Shown piece after piece: positions 33,863-43,770 of a stretch of 64,000 nucleotides of DNA. Made by a program: the position numbers and the translations under genes. The notes beneath the pieces were generated by a model. That model had not been told where the DNA came from. It saw only the letters and a program-made list of their open reading frames with translations, and ran no database searches. Position 1 is the stretch's first letter. Each line of letters starts with the position of its first letter. Source of the DNA: Aquabacter spiritensis. GTDB taxonomy: Bacteria; Pseudomonadota; Alphaproteobacteria; Rhizobiales; Xanthobacteraceae. Location of the stretch: the NCBI RefSeq assembly GCF_004346185.1, contig NZ_SMAI01000011.1, positions 124,001 through 188,000 of the forward strand, read 5' to 3'.

Positions 33863-34050
33863 GAGCAGATCCTGAATTTGATACTAGGCTTAAAATCCTA
33901 TATCGCTTCAGGCCTCATGACAAGCCATCGTTGCACGCAAATTTTTCGCACGCAATCGGATCGGGTCCGGCTACTCGGTTTTATTTCCTATTCCGCCGTC
34001 CGCCACCCCCGCCCGACGGCGCATGATGGCGACAGCGAAAGGAGGTTGCC
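33863..34050. promoter_or_regulatory. AT-rich divergent promoter region
   Basis: This gap between the DnaA-HTH gene and the small gene at 34051 is markedly AT-richer than its surroundings. It contains a close repeat GCACGCAA ... GCACGCAA with an A/T run between (about 33934-33956) and several TAT-type boxes. No firm promoter call is possible. Confidence 0.35.
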
Positions 34051-34380
34051 ATGAAGACCAGGACCCCATCGAAGGCCATATCGAAGCGCGCATCCGTGAG
34101 CGAATCGGCGCCCACGGTGGAGAGGCGTCGCATCCGGGCGATGCGGTGCAGCGACCGGGAGCGCGAGATTGCCCGCCGGCTGCCGGCCCTTCGCGTCCTC
34201 GCTGCCGCGCAACCCGGCGGCCTCGGCGCCGCGCTGCGGAGGATGCGGCGGGCGGCCCGCGGTTGGACAGCGGATTACGACCCGGCGCGCCATGCCGCGC
34301 TGCTGCGCCTGGCAAAAGAAAAGGCGCCCGCCGGAGAGCGGGCGCCCGACACGGCGCCCCGCGGGCGCCGTCGAACCTAG
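34051..34380 (+). CDS. Small basic hypothetical protein
   Basis: 109-residue, Arg-rich product that I do not recognise. It is probably real because a near-perfect ribosome site (AAAGGAGG) lies six bases before the ATG. The middle part (SDREREIARRLPALRVLAAA) is helical and amphipathic. A 9-bp stem (GGCGCCCGC / GCGGGCGCC, 34323-34346) lies in its 3' end and may act in mRNA termination. Composition is otherwise like the chromosome. Confidence 0.55.
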   Translation: MKTRTPSKAISKRASVSESAPTVERRRIRAMRCSDREREIARRLPALRVLAAAQPGGLGAALRRMRRAARGWTADYDPARHAALLRLAKEKAPAGERAPDTAPRGRRRT

Positions 34381-34507
34381 AGCGCGCGCCGATCGGCTTG
34401 CATCGCAGGCTGATCGGAAAACACGGTCTCTAACGAATGAGCAGAGACTGAGTCACCGATCGGGGCGATTCACCCTGATCGGATCAGGCTCCAAGCATTT
34501 CGAGGAG

Positions 34508-34924
34508 TCAGCGACGCCGGCGGCGCTGCTGGCCGAGCCCCATCTGCTTGGCGAGCTCGGACCGCGCCGCAGCATAGTTCGGCGCCACCATGGGATAATC
34601 CGGCGGCAAGCCCCACTTCTCGCGATACTGTTCCGGGCTCATATTGTATTGCGTGCGCAGATGGCGCTTGAGCGACTTGAACTTCTTGCCGTCGTCGAGA
34701 CAGATGATGAAGTCGGGCGTGACCGACTTCTTGACCGGCACCGCCGGCTTCAACGGCTCCGGCGCGGGTTCGGCTTCACCCTTGGAGACGCGCTGCAGGG
34801 CAGCATGCACTTCATTGATGAGGCTCGGCAGATCGGCCGCCGCGACGGAATTGTTGCTGACATAGGCAGAGACGATGTCCGCCGCCAGCTCGATATAGGA
34901 GGTCGATTCCGCTGCTTCGCTCAT
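34508..34924 (-). CDS. MucR/Ros family transcriptional regulator
   Basis: 138-residue global regulator typical of Hyphomicrobiales, controlling exopolysaccharide, motility or symbiosis genes in relatives. Conserved parts are [36 protein letters not shown] and [18 protein letters not shown]. In the zinc finger only the first cysteine and one histidine are clear: the second cysteine is Asp (CLDDG) and the second histidine is Gln (RHLRTQY). The basic tail ends QQRRRRR. The ATG at 34924 is preceded by an AGAAAG-like site. Confidence 0.92.
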   Translation of the reverse strand: MSEAAESTSYIELAADIVSAYVSNNSVAAADLPSLINEVHAALQRVSKGEAEPAPEPLKPAVPVKKSVTPDFIICLDDGKKFKSLKRHLRTQYNMSPEQYREKWGLPPDYPMVAPNYAAARSELAKQMGLGQQRRRRR

Positions 34925-35326
34925 GGGACTTTCTTCAGGTTTGAAACGAAACTCGCATTGACCGCAGGAATGCAGCCGACTTGCATTGGCGAACGCTGTA
35001 TCCCCAGCCCTCCCGGGACGGCGGAGCGATTCGACAACCACGCCACTCCAGTTAGTTAGGTTGTCGGCTCGTCAAAATCAAGTTCATTTTGCGGCTATGC
35101 GTTCTTATTCTTCACAGCTCTTTGGGGTTCCGCGAGAAAGCGACACATGCACTAGATCGTGAAAGTCCATCCCAGGATTGCGCAACATAAGGCGTCATCC
35201 CGCAAGAACCGGCCGAAATCCGCAAGACCGGCGGCAGGCTGCGGGCCGGACCCCGAAGCGGGATCCCTTTTGACGCCGCGACGTTCGTCTGCGACAGGTG
35301 GTGCGTGCAGACGAGAGGATGCCCCG
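34925..35326. promoter_or_regulatory. 402-bp divergent intergenic region between mucR and msrB
   Basis: No gene is seen here. The part 35050-35115 is AT-rich with several TA steps, as expected for MucR-type binding and autoregulation. The msrB side (35160-35326) is GC-rich and holds no clear promoter box. No RNA gene was recognised. Confidence 0.4.
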
Positions 35327-35806
35327 ATGGCCGAAGACGCGAACGCCCGAGATGCCCATGTCGGCGGCGACCGCCCCAGCCGGGACAAGGTCGTCAAGAG
35401 CGAAGCCGAATGGATGTCGTGCCTGACGCCCGAGCAATTCCGGGTGGCGCGGCAGCACGGCACCGAACGCGCCTTCACCGGCCCCTATTGGGACGACAAG
35501 CGCGCCGGCCTCTATCATTGCGTCGCCTGCGACGCGCCCTTGTTCCGCTCCGAGACCAAGTTCGACAGCGGGACCGGCTGGCCGAGCTTCTTCGCCCCGA
35601 TCTCGCCCGACGCCTTGGCGAGCCACGAGGACCGGACTCTGGGGATGCGCCGGGTCGAAGTGCGCTGCGCCCGCTGCGACAGCCATCTCGGCCATGTCTT
35701 TCCGGACGGCCCGCCGCCGACCGGGCTGCGCTTCTGCATGAACGGGACGGCACTCAAGCTCACGCTCGACGCGGCGCCCGAGGGCGAGGCCGGCAATGCC
35801 GCCTGA
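35327..35806 (+). CDS. msrB: Peptide-methionine (R)-S-oxide reductase
   Basis: 159-residue enzyme that repairs methionine-R-sulfoxide in proteins with thioredoxin. Zinc cysteines are C65/C68 (CVAC) and C114/C117 (CARC); the catalytic Cys is C137 in RFCMNGTAL. The central part [14 protein letters not shown] is diagnostic. The ATG at 35327 is preferred; the frame upstream is open but not family-like. The oligopeptidase gene overlaps its end by 11 bases, so both are in one operon. Confidence 0.94.
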   Translation: MAEDANARDAHVGGDRPSRDKVVKSEAEWMSCLTPEQFRVARQHGTERAFTGPYWDDKRAGLYHCVACDAPLFRSETKFDSGTGWPSFFAPISPDALASHEDRTLGMRRVEVRCARCDSHLGHVFPDGPPPTGLRFCMNGTALKLTLDAAPEGEAGNAA

Positions 35807-37913
35807 GACGCCCCGCGCGCCCCGCCGTCCCACGCACCGCGACATTCACGGCGTCCGGCTGGACGACGACTATGCCTGGCTGAAGGCGGAGAATTGGCGC
35901 GACGTGATGCGCGATCCCGCCGTTCTGGATGGCGAGATCCGGGCCTATCTGGAGGCGGAGAACGCCTATGCGGACGCCTTCTTCGCGCCGCGCGCGGCGT
36001 TGAAGGACACGCTGCTCGCCGAGATGCGCGGCCGCATCAAGGAAGACGATGCCGGCGTCCCCGCGCCCGACGGGGCGTTCGCTTATTATTCGCGCCACCG
36101 CCAGGGCGGCCAGCATCCTCTCTATTGCCGCGTCGCGCTGCCGGCGGGCGAAGAGGAGATCCTGCTCGACGGCGACGCCGAGGCGCAGGGCAAGGGCTAT
36201 TTCCATCTCGGGGCGGTGCGCCACGCCCCCGACCATCGTCGGCTCGCCTTCGCCGCGGACCTGCAGGGCTCAGAACTCTATACCCTCACCGTCCGCGACC
36301 TCGAGACCGGCGCCGATCTGCCGGATCGCCTGGAGGGCGCGACGGGCGACCTTCTGTGGTCGCAAGACGGCACCGTGCTGTTTTATATCCGCCGCGATGC
36401 CGAGCATCGGCCCTCCAAGGTGTTCCGCCACACGCTCGGCAGCGATCCGCACGACGATGTCCTGATCTATGAGGAGCCAGACAAGGGCTTCTTCGTCTCG
36501 CTGGCCGAGACCCAGTCGCGCGCCTACGGCCTGATCGCGTGCGGCGACCATGCCACCTCCGAGGTCCATCTGATCGACCTGCGCGCGCCCGCAGCTCCGC
36601 TGCGCACCGTCGCCCCGCGCGAGGCCGGCGTGCGCTACGAGGTCGAGCATCATCCCGATCTCGGCGGCGAGGACAGTCTCGTCATCCTGACCAATGCGGG
36701 CGACGCCGAGGACTTCAAGATCGTCACCGCGCCGAGCGCCAATCCGGGGCGCGCCTTCTGGCGCGATCTGGTGCCCCACCAGGCCGGGCGCATGATCCTG
36801 AGCCAGATCGCGTTCCGGTCCTTCCTGGTGCGGCTGGAACGCGAGAACGGGCTGCCGCGCATCGTCATCCGCACGGTGTTCTCCAGCGACGAACACGCCA
36901 TCGCCTTCGACGAGGAGGCCTATGCGCTCGGCATAGACGGCGGCTACCTGTTCGACACCGCCGATCTGCGCTTCACCTATGCCTCGATGACCACGCCGTC
37001 CGAGGTCTGGTCCTACGAGATGCACGGGCGCGGGCGGCATCTTCTGAAGCGCCAGGAAATCCCGAGCGGCCACGACCCTTCGGCCTATGTGACGCGGCGC
37101 ATCTTCGCCCCCGCGCCGGACGGCGCGCGCGTACCGGTGACGCTGCTCTACAAAGCCGGCACGCCGCTGGACGGCAGCGCGCCCTGCCTGCTCTACGGCT
37201 ACGGCGCTTACGGCATCACCATTCCCGCCGGGTTTTCGGCCAATCGTCTTTCCCTCGTCGACCGCGGCTTCGTCTATGCGGTGGCCCATGTCCGCGGCGG
37301 GACCGAAAAGGGCTGGCACTGGTACGCCGACGGCAAGCTCGACAAGAAGACCAACACGTTCAGCGACTTCATCGCCGCCGCCGAGCACCTGATCGCCGGC
37401 AAGATCACCCGCGCCGACCGCATCGTCGCCCATGGCGGCTCGGCCGGCGGCATGCTGATGGGGGCGGTCGCCAATCTGCGGCCGGACCTGTTCGCCGGCA
37501 TCGTCGCGGAAGTCCCCTTCGTCGACGTGCTCGCCACCATGCTGGACGCGACCTTGCCGCTCACCCCACCGGAATGGCCCGAATGGGGCAATCCGATCGA
37601 CAGCGCGGAGGCGTTTCACCTCATCCGGGCCTATTCCCCGGTCGACAATGTGGTGCCGCAGACCTATCCCGCGATCTTCGCTCTCGCCGGCCTGACCGAC
37701 CCGCGCGTCACCTATTGGGAGCCGGCGCGCTGGATCGCCCGGCTGCGCGAAATCGACCAGGGTCCGGGTCCGCTCCTCCTGCGCACCAATATGGAGGCGG
37801 GCCATGGCGGCGCCGCGGGCCGCTTCGACCGGCTGGAGGAAGTGGCGCTGATCTATGTCTTCGCCCTCGCAATGGCGGGAGCGTCGGCGGACGCCGGATC
37901 GACCGGGAACTGA
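35796..37913 (+). CDS. ptrB: Prolyl oligopeptidase family serine protease, oligopeptidase B
   Basis: 705-residue cytosolic peptidase that cuts after basic residues in short peptides. The N-terminal half is the beta-propeller; the C-terminal alpha/beta hydrolase has the catalytic S549 in [13 protein letters not shown]635 in [10 protein letters not shown] and H670 in [11 protein letters not shown]. The [11 protein letters not shown] start is typical for PtrB. It overlaps msrB, which suggests a shared protein-repair or turnover role. Confidence 0.93.
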   Translation: MPPETPRAPRRPTHRDIHGVRLDDDYAWLKAENWRDVMRDPAVLDGEIRAYLEAENAYADAFFAPRAALKDTLLAEMRGRIKEDDAGVPAPDGAFAYYSRHRQGGQHPLYCRVALPAGEEEILLDGDAEAQGKGYFHLGAVRHAPDHRRLAFAADLQGSELYTLTVRDLETGADLPDRLEGATGDLLWSQDGTVLFYIRRDAEHRPSKVFRHTLGSDPHDDVLIYEEPDKGFFVSLAETQSRAYGLIACGDHATSEVHLIDLRAPAAPLRTVAPREAGVRYEVEHHPDLGGEDSLVILTNAGDAEDFKIVTAPSANPGRAFWRDLVPHQAGRMILSQIAFRSFLVRLERENGLPRIVIRTVFSSDEHAIAFDEEAYALGIDGGYLFDTADLRFTYASMTTPSEVWSYEMHGRGRHLLKRQEIPSGHDPSAYVTRRIFAPAPDGARVPVTLLYKAGTPLDGSAPCLLYGYGAYGITIPAGFSANRLSLVDRGFVYAVAHVRGGTEKGWHWYADGKLDKKTNTFSDFIAAAEHLIAGKITRADRIVAHGGSAGGMLMGAVANLRPDLFAGIVAEVPFVDVLATMLDATLPLTPPEWPEWGNPIDSAEAFHLIRAYSPVDNVVPQTYPAIFALAGLTDPRVTYWEPARWIARLREIDQGPGPLLLRTNMEAGHGGAAGRFDRLEEVALIYVFALAMAGASADAGSTGN

Positions 37914-37928
37914 CCCCGGCCGCGCGCC

Positions 37929-38738
37929 TCACCCGGGGCGGACGCCTTCCAGCAGACGTGCGGCACTCGGGCAGGGCACCGCTTCCATGCGGTGCAGGAG
38001 CCGCTGGATCGGCGCCGGCGATACCTGGATCGCGCCGGCAAAGGGCTCGCCCATTTCAGTGACCAGGAAGATGGCGGCGGCGATGGTCGCCATCGCCAGG
38101 ATATGGCCGCCGATCACCAGGGGATTGGCCGGCGCGAACAGGCCGGAATAGGCGAAGATCAGCGCGAACCAGCAGATCACGACGACGATGAGATTCACCG
38201 GCGTTGCGGTCCGGGCGACGCCGGTCACCTTCCACCGATATTCCAGAAGCTGGCGGGAGGCGGCGAGCAGGGAATTGCGCCGCGCCTCCTGCCCCGCCGT
38301 CACGGTCTCGAGCGCGCGGATCTGCCCGTCGAAGCGCAGCAAGGTCTGGAGGGCGTCTTCGGCGATCATGTTCGCGGAGAACGCCGTGACGGAGTCCCAG
38401 TTTTCCGCCAAGAGTTCATGGGTATAGGTGTGCAAGGTCAGGCGCAGCGGACAGGCGGCCGGTCCATAGGACAGGAGGTCGAGATCGGTGATCTGCAGCG
38501 CCGCGGCATATTTCTGAACGTCCGAATAGGCCTCGCTCAGATTGTAGCGCGACGAGTTCACCATGAGGCCGAGAAGCAGCGACGACATGGTGGCGACCAT
38601 GGCGATGCTCGTCTTCAGATTCTCAATCGACCCCTCGCCGCGCCAGTCGATCGGCAGGCGGCGCGCGATCAGCATGGCGCCGCCGCCGGCCAGAGCCATG
38701 GCCAGAAAGGCCGCGCCGGCGAGAATCCAAGGCGTCAT
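37929..38738 (-). CDS. Membrane protein, DUF4239-like (bestrophin-like)
   Basis: 269-residue protein with an N-terminal helix (LAGAAFLAMALAGGGAMLI), a second at MVATMSSLLLGLMV and two near the C-terminus (VNLIVVVICWFALIFAYSGL and VIGGHILAMATIAAAIFLV). The layout and the central helical region fit DUF4239. Function unknown. It is convergent with ptrB, 15 bp apart. Confidence 0.6.
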   Translation of the reverse strand: MTPWILAGAAFLAMALAGGGAMLIARRLPIDWRGEGSIENLKTSIAMVATMSSLLLGLMVNSSRYNLSEAYSDVQKYAAALQITDLDLLSYGPAACPLRLTLHTYTHELLAENWDSVTAFSANMIAEDALQTLLRFDGQIRALETVTAGQEARRNSLLAASRQLLEYRWKVTGVARTATPVNLIVVVICWFALIFAYSGLFAPANPLVIGGHILAMATIAAAIFLVTEMGEPFAGAIQVSPAPIQRLLHRMEAVPCPSAARLLEGVRPG

Positions 38739-39008
38739 GGCGGTACGTCTCCCTCAATCGTCGCCCCCGAGCTGCTGGGATCGACGCCGCGCGAGCGATG
38801 GATGCACCAATCCCTCGCCGACGCCAAGAGACCCCGCGCCCCTCGGCGGCAGGCCTCTCGATCCGGCGGATGGGTGCGACCGGGGTGAAAGACGCGACGC
38901 TGCGACTGCGACGGAAAAAGTCGCTGCGGCTTCACCGTTGCAGGTTTATCCTCCCGCTCGGGTGCGCCCGCGCGCCCGGGTTTTCCGTCGCAGAGTCAGG
39001 GTGCGGCC

Positions 39009-41930
39009 ATGGCGTATACTGAGATCCAGAATTCCTCCTATCTTCAATTCACCGGCTATTCTCTCGTCGACCTCTCCGCCACCGTGCAGCACGCCTATCG
39101 GTTCGGTGATTCGGACTATGAAACCGCGGATTCGAGCGACCTCATCAATGTCGCCATCATCCTGCCGCGCGCGAACGACCCCACGGCGCTTCTCGAAGCC
39201 GATTGGGGAACCCGCCAGCAGATGCTCGCCGAACTCGGATCGGACGGCGTCTGGGACACTTACGGCGCGGATTCGACCACCTATTCGGACGTCGTCTCCT
39301 ATTTCGGCGGCGATAATTCCGAAGATCAGATTTATCCGACCTTTCCCTATGACGCCTATTCCAACACCTATGTCAGCTCCGCCGAATCCCGCACCTTGTG
39401 GGTGCAGATGGATGGAACCACTTTTTCCCAATTCTTTGGAACGACGCTCTATTATTGCACGTCTCAGGAATTCTATTTCTGGGAAGGCAACCTGAACCTT
39501 CCCGATGATTTCGGCTGGGAATTGGGCGGGCTCTGGTTCGATGCCTCGAACAGCCCGGAGGGCGAGAACCAGGCGCACGACGCCTCGGTCGCCCTGCCGC
39601 AGGGCGTGCAGAGCATCGGCAACACGCTGACCGCGACCAACACGGCGACCTCCCTGAACCCGCAGGATATCGCCGCCGACTTCTACAATTTCCCGCTGAA
39701 CGGCGAGGCGGTCCCGACCGGCGCGATCGGGCTCGTCGAGCCCGGCATCGGAACGGCCATTCCCGGCCCCGACAGTTTCGACCATTACACCAAAGAATAC
39801 CGCAAGAGCGTCGGCGTGTCGGGGGATGGGCTGGTCTATACTCAGGGCGCTGTCGGGCAGAGCTATCCCGACAATGGCGGCCTCGAGCGCTCGCTCGACG
39901 TCGGCGTCGTGACCGCGATCAACCCGAACAGCGACATTGCGATGTATGTCGGGTCGGGCGACCAATATGGCGCGACGTCGAGCGTCTTCACCGCCTATCA
40001 GAGCGCCATCTGGCAAGATCCGGACACCGTGCCGGTGGGCTGGACGAATCCGGCGGTCATTTCGTCCTCCTGGGGAGACGGCAACAATCCCGACCCGAGT
40101 TCGTTGTTCTATTCCGCCTATAGCGAATTGTTCGTCGACGCCGCCTTGAACAATCAGACGATCTTCACCGCGCTCGGCGACGGCGGGTCCGGCAACCAGC
40201 AATCCAACGGTCTCACCAACGTCACCTACAATTATGCCAGCCCCTATTCCGTGCTGGTCGGCGGCACCTCGGTCTCGACCGTGAGCCAGGCGACGCAGGA
40301 TTATACCCTGACGCCGTTCCTGCAATTGGCGGCGGGCGGCGACCGCGCGACGCTCTGGCGGCTCGTGGCCGGCGGCCTGACCTCGTCGCCGAAGGATGCG
40401 AACGCGACCCAGCAATTCATCGAGGTGGTCTGGAACCAGTATTATCTCGACGGCACCACCCTCACCGCCGACGGCTATACCAGCAACAACACCACGTCCG
40501 GCGGCGTCGACACGACCCAGCCGACGCCCTCCTACCAGCTCGATTTCGGCCTGACCCCGACCACCACCACCAACCCTTATCCCGGCCAGGGCCGCGGACT
40601 GCCGGACGTCGCCGCCAATGCCGGCGGCAACACCTATTATGTCGTGCCCTCCCCCGACATGAAGGACATTTATTACGACTGGGGCACCAGCGCGGCGACC
40701 CCGCTCTGGGCGTCGCTGGCGATCCAGTTCAACGCGATCTTCGCCGATCAGGGCCTGCCGCAGCTCGGCTATATGACCGACCTGCTCTATCTCGCCGCGG
40801 CCGTCGCGCCGGGCGCTTTCAACGACATCACGATGGGCAACAATATGTCGTCGTACCGCCTGGGCGGCACGTATGACAGCCAGGGTGAGATGATCACGCC
40901 CACCGGCTACGGCTACGAGGCCACGCCCGGCTATGATCTGACGACCGGGCTCGGCTCGCCCAACGGCCTGCTGCTCGCCCGGACGCTGACCGCCATCGCC
41001 CATTCGCAGATGTCTTATCCGCTCTCGCCGGACGTCATCGTCCAGCTTCCGGTCGATCCCAGCGATCCGGCCTCCGCGGTCGAACTCGTCAGCGGCACCC
41101 GCCAGTCGCTGATGTTCCAGCCGATCCTCGCCGCCGACGACGCGTGGTCGCTCTCTTTGGGCGGCAGCGACATCAGCTTCTCCGGCACCGCCTCCGGCTC
41201 CTATGCCTGGACCAGCCAGCTCGCCCAGCAGAGCCTGCAGCAGGATTTCTCGGCCGACCTCGTCACCCTGTTCGACCGTTTCAGCCAGGGCACGGTGTAC
41301 CAGACCGTGGTGGAGGCCGGGGCGGGCATCGGGGTCGACATCCAGGGCGCCGCGACCAGCCTGCCGCAGATCAACCTGACCTCGGCGTTCGGCTTCGTCG
41401 ACTTCACCGACGCGGACGGCGACAGCGCGATCCAGGTGGCGCGGGCGGTGGCGATCGCCGAAACGGCGCTCGCCACGGACGATCAGACCGCCATCATGCG
41501 GATGCGCCAGAACGGCATGAACGACGTCTCCGTCCTGTTCTACGAGGTCGACGATTTCGCGGGCACCGTCGACGGGCTCGCGCCCGGGGATGCCGGCTAT
41601 GACGCGGCCGCTACGGCGCGGGCGTACCAGGAGAGCGGCGGCGCGACCTGGATCGCCGGCAAGGGCTACGGCCAATATGGCGAGGCGGAGCTGATCGACG
41701 TGGATTCCGGCGATCTGATCGCGATGATCCTGTCGAACGGCACCGACACCTTCTATGCCTTCGCGCAGGCCAACGAACAGGTCGACGGCCAAAGCGTCGC
41801 GCATCTGTGGAGCTACGGCCTCAACACCTGGGGCTGGGAAGACCTCTATGGCGGCGGCGACCGCGACTATAACGACCTCGTCGTCCAGCTCGACTTCACG
41901 TCAGCCTATGGCAGCGGCTGGATCGCCTGA
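39009..41930 (+). CDS. Sedolisin (S53) family serine-carboxyl peptidase with C-terminal DUF4114 domain
   Basis: 973-residue protein. Residues 1-190 resemble the S53 pro-domain (RTLWVQMDGTTFSQFFGTTL). The catalytic domain shows E293 and D297 (LERSLDVGVV), the oxyanion Asp D391 (ALGDGGSG) and S561 in WGTSAATPLWAS, with the calcium-site region GYDLTTGLGSPNG. The last 90 residues form a DUF4114 domain with GGGDRDYNDLVVQLDF. No N-terminal signal peptide is seen, so export by a type I or other leaderless route is likely; DUF4114 is common in such secreted proteins. No secretion genes are nearby. Confidence 0.85.
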   Translation: MAYTEIQNSSYLQFTGYSLVDLSATVQHAYRFGDSDYETADSSDLINVAIILPRANDPTALLEADWGTRQQMLAELGSDGVWDTYGADSTTYSDVVSYFGGDNSEDQIYPTFPYDAYSNTYVSSAESRTLWVQMDGTTFSQFFGTTLYYCTSQEFYFWEGNLNLPDDFGWELGGLWFDASNSPEGENQAHDASVALPQGVQSIGNTLTATNTATSLNPQDIAADFYNFPLNGEAVPTGAIGLVEPGIGTAIPGPDSFDHYTKEYRKSVGVSGDGLVYTQGAVGQSYPDNGGLERSLDVGVVTAINPNSDIAMYVGSGDQYGATSSVFTAYQSAIWQDPDTVPVGWTNPAVISSSWGDGNNPDPSSLFYSAYSELFVDAALNNQTIFTALGDGGSGNQQSNGLTNVTYNYASPYSVLVGGTSVSTVSQATQDYTLTPFLQLAAGGDRATLWRLVAGGLTSSPKDANATQQFIEVVWNQYYLDGTTLTADGYTSNNTTSGGVDTTQPTPSYQLDFGLTPTTTTNPYPGQGRGLPDVAANAGGNTYYVVPSPDMKDIYYDWGTSAATPLWASLAIQFNAIFADQGLPQLGYMTDLLYLAAAVAPGAFNDITMGNNMSSYRLGGTYDSQGEMITPTGYGYEATPGYDLTTGLGSPNGLLLARTLTAIAHSQMSYPLSPDVIVQLPVDPSDPASAVELVSGTRQSLMFQPILAADDAWSLSLGGSDISFSGTASGSYAWTSQLAQQSLQQDFSADLVTLFDRFSQGTVYQTVVEAGAGIGVDIQGAATSLPQINLTSAFGFVDFTDADGDSAIQVARAVAIAETALATDDQTAIMRMRQNGMNDVSVLFYEVDDFAGTVDGLAPGDAGYDAAATARAYQESGGATWIAGKGYGQYGEAELIDVDSGDLIAMILSNGTDTFYAFAQANEQVDGQSVAHLWSYGLNTWGWEDLYGGGDRDYNDLVVQLDFTSAYGSGWIA

Positions 41931-41966
41931 GCCGCCGGCGGATCCGAACCGGCATGCGCCCGCCCC

Positions 41967-43646
41967 TCACGGGTGGGCGCAGCGCACCTCGAAGGCCTTC
42001 ACGGCCTTCTCTTCGAACACCACCCGCCCGTCGCAGCCGGCCGCCTTCAGGGCGGCATCGAGCTGCTGCTCCTGATAGGGGAAGATCTCGACGGTCGCGA
42101 TCAAGGTGACGTCGTCCCGCGTCACCCGCCGCACCACCCAATCGACATAAGCGCGGAAGTCCTCCTCGCGCTTCAGCACCGACCAGAGCTGGTTCGGAAT
42201 GTCGTCATCGTTCGCGGCCAGCCGCCGCTTCAACTCCGCGACCGAAAGATTGGGCGCCGAATTCCGGTTGAGCAGCCCCTTCACCTCGAACGTCTTGTCG
42301 GGATCGGTGCCGTAGAAGAGCTGCAGGGTCGGGTCGAAGATCACCCATGAGACGACGTGCCGGTACTGGTGCTGCTTGATGAATTGGTAGAGATCCCACA
42401 CGTCCGTCTTGACATAGGAGGTCCGGGCCGCGACCCCGAGATTGTAGAGCATCGCCGGGGCGATCATCAGCGCCAGAAGCGCGGTCCGCATAGCCGGGCG
42501 AAGGCCAAACGCGGTCAGCATCCGCACCACCAGCCAGCCCAGGAACAGGCCGATCACCGGGGCGACATAGAGCATCTGCCGCGTCGTGGAGAAGGGATAG
42601 ATCCCGAGCACGTTCAGCAAGCCGAGGCCGCCGCAGACCCAGACGAGCAGCCGGGCGGCCGCGTGATCGGCGGAGCGTGCCTCCCCCCATCGCGGCAGGA
42701 TGGGCGCCGCGCGGGGCGTTTTCGCGCGCAGCCCGGCGATCAACAGCACCGGAGCGGCCACCACGATGAACAGATGCGGGCCGATGCCGCGCACCTCCTT
42801 CAGCATGATGACCAGGGAGGTCAGATCGCCATTGCGCACCACGTTCAGCAGCGTGAGGCCGGCATATTCCTTTCCGTAATTGATGAATTGGAACGCGATC
42901 ATGGGCTTGACCATGACGACATAGACCGCGCCCCAGACCAGGCAATAGAGGACAGCGCCCGCGGCCCAATAAAGCCGGACGCCCCGGCTCTCCCGCGTGA
43001 CGACGATGTCGAACATCACCGCCAGGATGATGAACACGCTCGAAAACGAGAAAAAGATCGAGAGGATGCCGAGCGCCAGGAAGAGCGCGAGATAGCGCAG
43101 GGAATAATCGCCCTTGCGCGCGAGATGCATCATCAGGAAGACGATCGTGAAGATGAACTCGAAGGCGTATTGCTTGATCTCGGTGGCGTAGAGAAGGATC
43201 GGCCGCACCGCCAGGGTGATGAGCAGGCCGTACCAGAGCCCGGTATCCCGTGTCCGCAGCGCAACCGCGAGCGCGCCGGCGAAGAACACCCAGCACAGGA
43301 GAAGGAGGAAGAACCGCGTGAGGAAGAGATCGCCGCCCTCGAGGCTGTAGAAGGCGGAAAGCACCGCCATGGCGAGCGGCGGCGCGGCCTGGTCGTAATA
43401 GGGCAGAGGCGCGAAGAAGCCGAGATAGCCGGCCGCGAAATTGAGGATGATCGCGCCTTCATCCTGAAAGATGGAGCGGCGGCACGCCAAGGCCCCGGTC
43501 GCGAACACGCAGGCGAGACAGAAGACCACGATGAGCCGGCTGCCGCCGCCGGCGGACACGGCGGCCATCCAGGTCCGCGCCTGGCCCGGCACCGGGAAAC
43601 GGCCCCCGATCGGCGCCCCGGCGCTTGCCTCCCTCCGCGACATCAC
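41967..43646 (-). CDS. Membrane glycosyltransferase-like protein (GT-C fold)
   Basis: 559-residue polytopic membrane protein with about ten hydrophobic helices and a soluble C-terminal part from about residue 410. The first periplasmic loop carries the acidic motif FQDEGAI, as in ArnT/PMT-type (GT39 or GT83) enzymes that use polyprenyl-phosphate sugars. A sugar acceptor cannot be guessed. It converges with the S53 protease gene. An ATG one codon later is equally good. Confidence 0.7.
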   Translation of the reverse strand: MMSRREASAGAPIGGRFPVPGQARTWMAAVSAGGGSRLIVVFCLACVFATGALACRRSIFQDEGAIILNFAAGYLGFFAPLPYYDQAAPPLAMAVLSAFYSLEGGDLFLTRFFLLLLCWVFFAGALAVALRTRDTGLWYGLLITLAVRPILLYATEIKQYAFEFIFTIVFLMMHLARKGDYSLRYLALFLALGILSIFFSFSSVFIILAVMFDIVVTRESRGVRLYWAAGAVLYCLVWGAVYVVMVKPMIAFQFINYGKEYAGLTLLNVVRNGDLTSLVIMLKEVRGIGPHLFIVVAAPVLLIAGLRAKTPRAAPILPRWGEARSADHAAARLLVWVCGGLGLLNVLGIYPFSTTRQMLYVAPVIGLFLGWLVVRMLTAFGLRPAMRTALLALMIAPAMLYNLGVAARTSYVKTDVWDLYQFIKQHQYRHVVSWVIFDPTLQLFYGTDPDKTFEVKGLLNRNSAPNLSVAELKRRLAANDDDIPNQLWSVLKREEDFRAYVDWVVRRVTRDDVTLIATVEIFPYQEQQLDAALKAAGCDGRVVFEEKAVKAFEVRCAHP

Positions 43647-43770
43647 GTCCCCGCTGCCTGACGTCTCCGCTGCGGCCCGGAGCCGCCGGCATCCGGCCGC
43701 CTGCCCCCGCCCGGAAGTCCCCGTGGCGTGGGCGGTGGTCCGCAGGCGGCCGCGCCGCCCACAGGCGCGC

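Noticed and set aside
33934-33956. GCACGCAA direct repeat as a DnaA box or iteron array
   Set aside because: Only two short copies and no match to the DnaA box consensus; too little for an origin call.
34323-34346. 9-bp GC stem as an intrinsic terminator
   Set aside because: It lies inside the coding sequence of the small basic protein and has no T tract; noted only in that entry.
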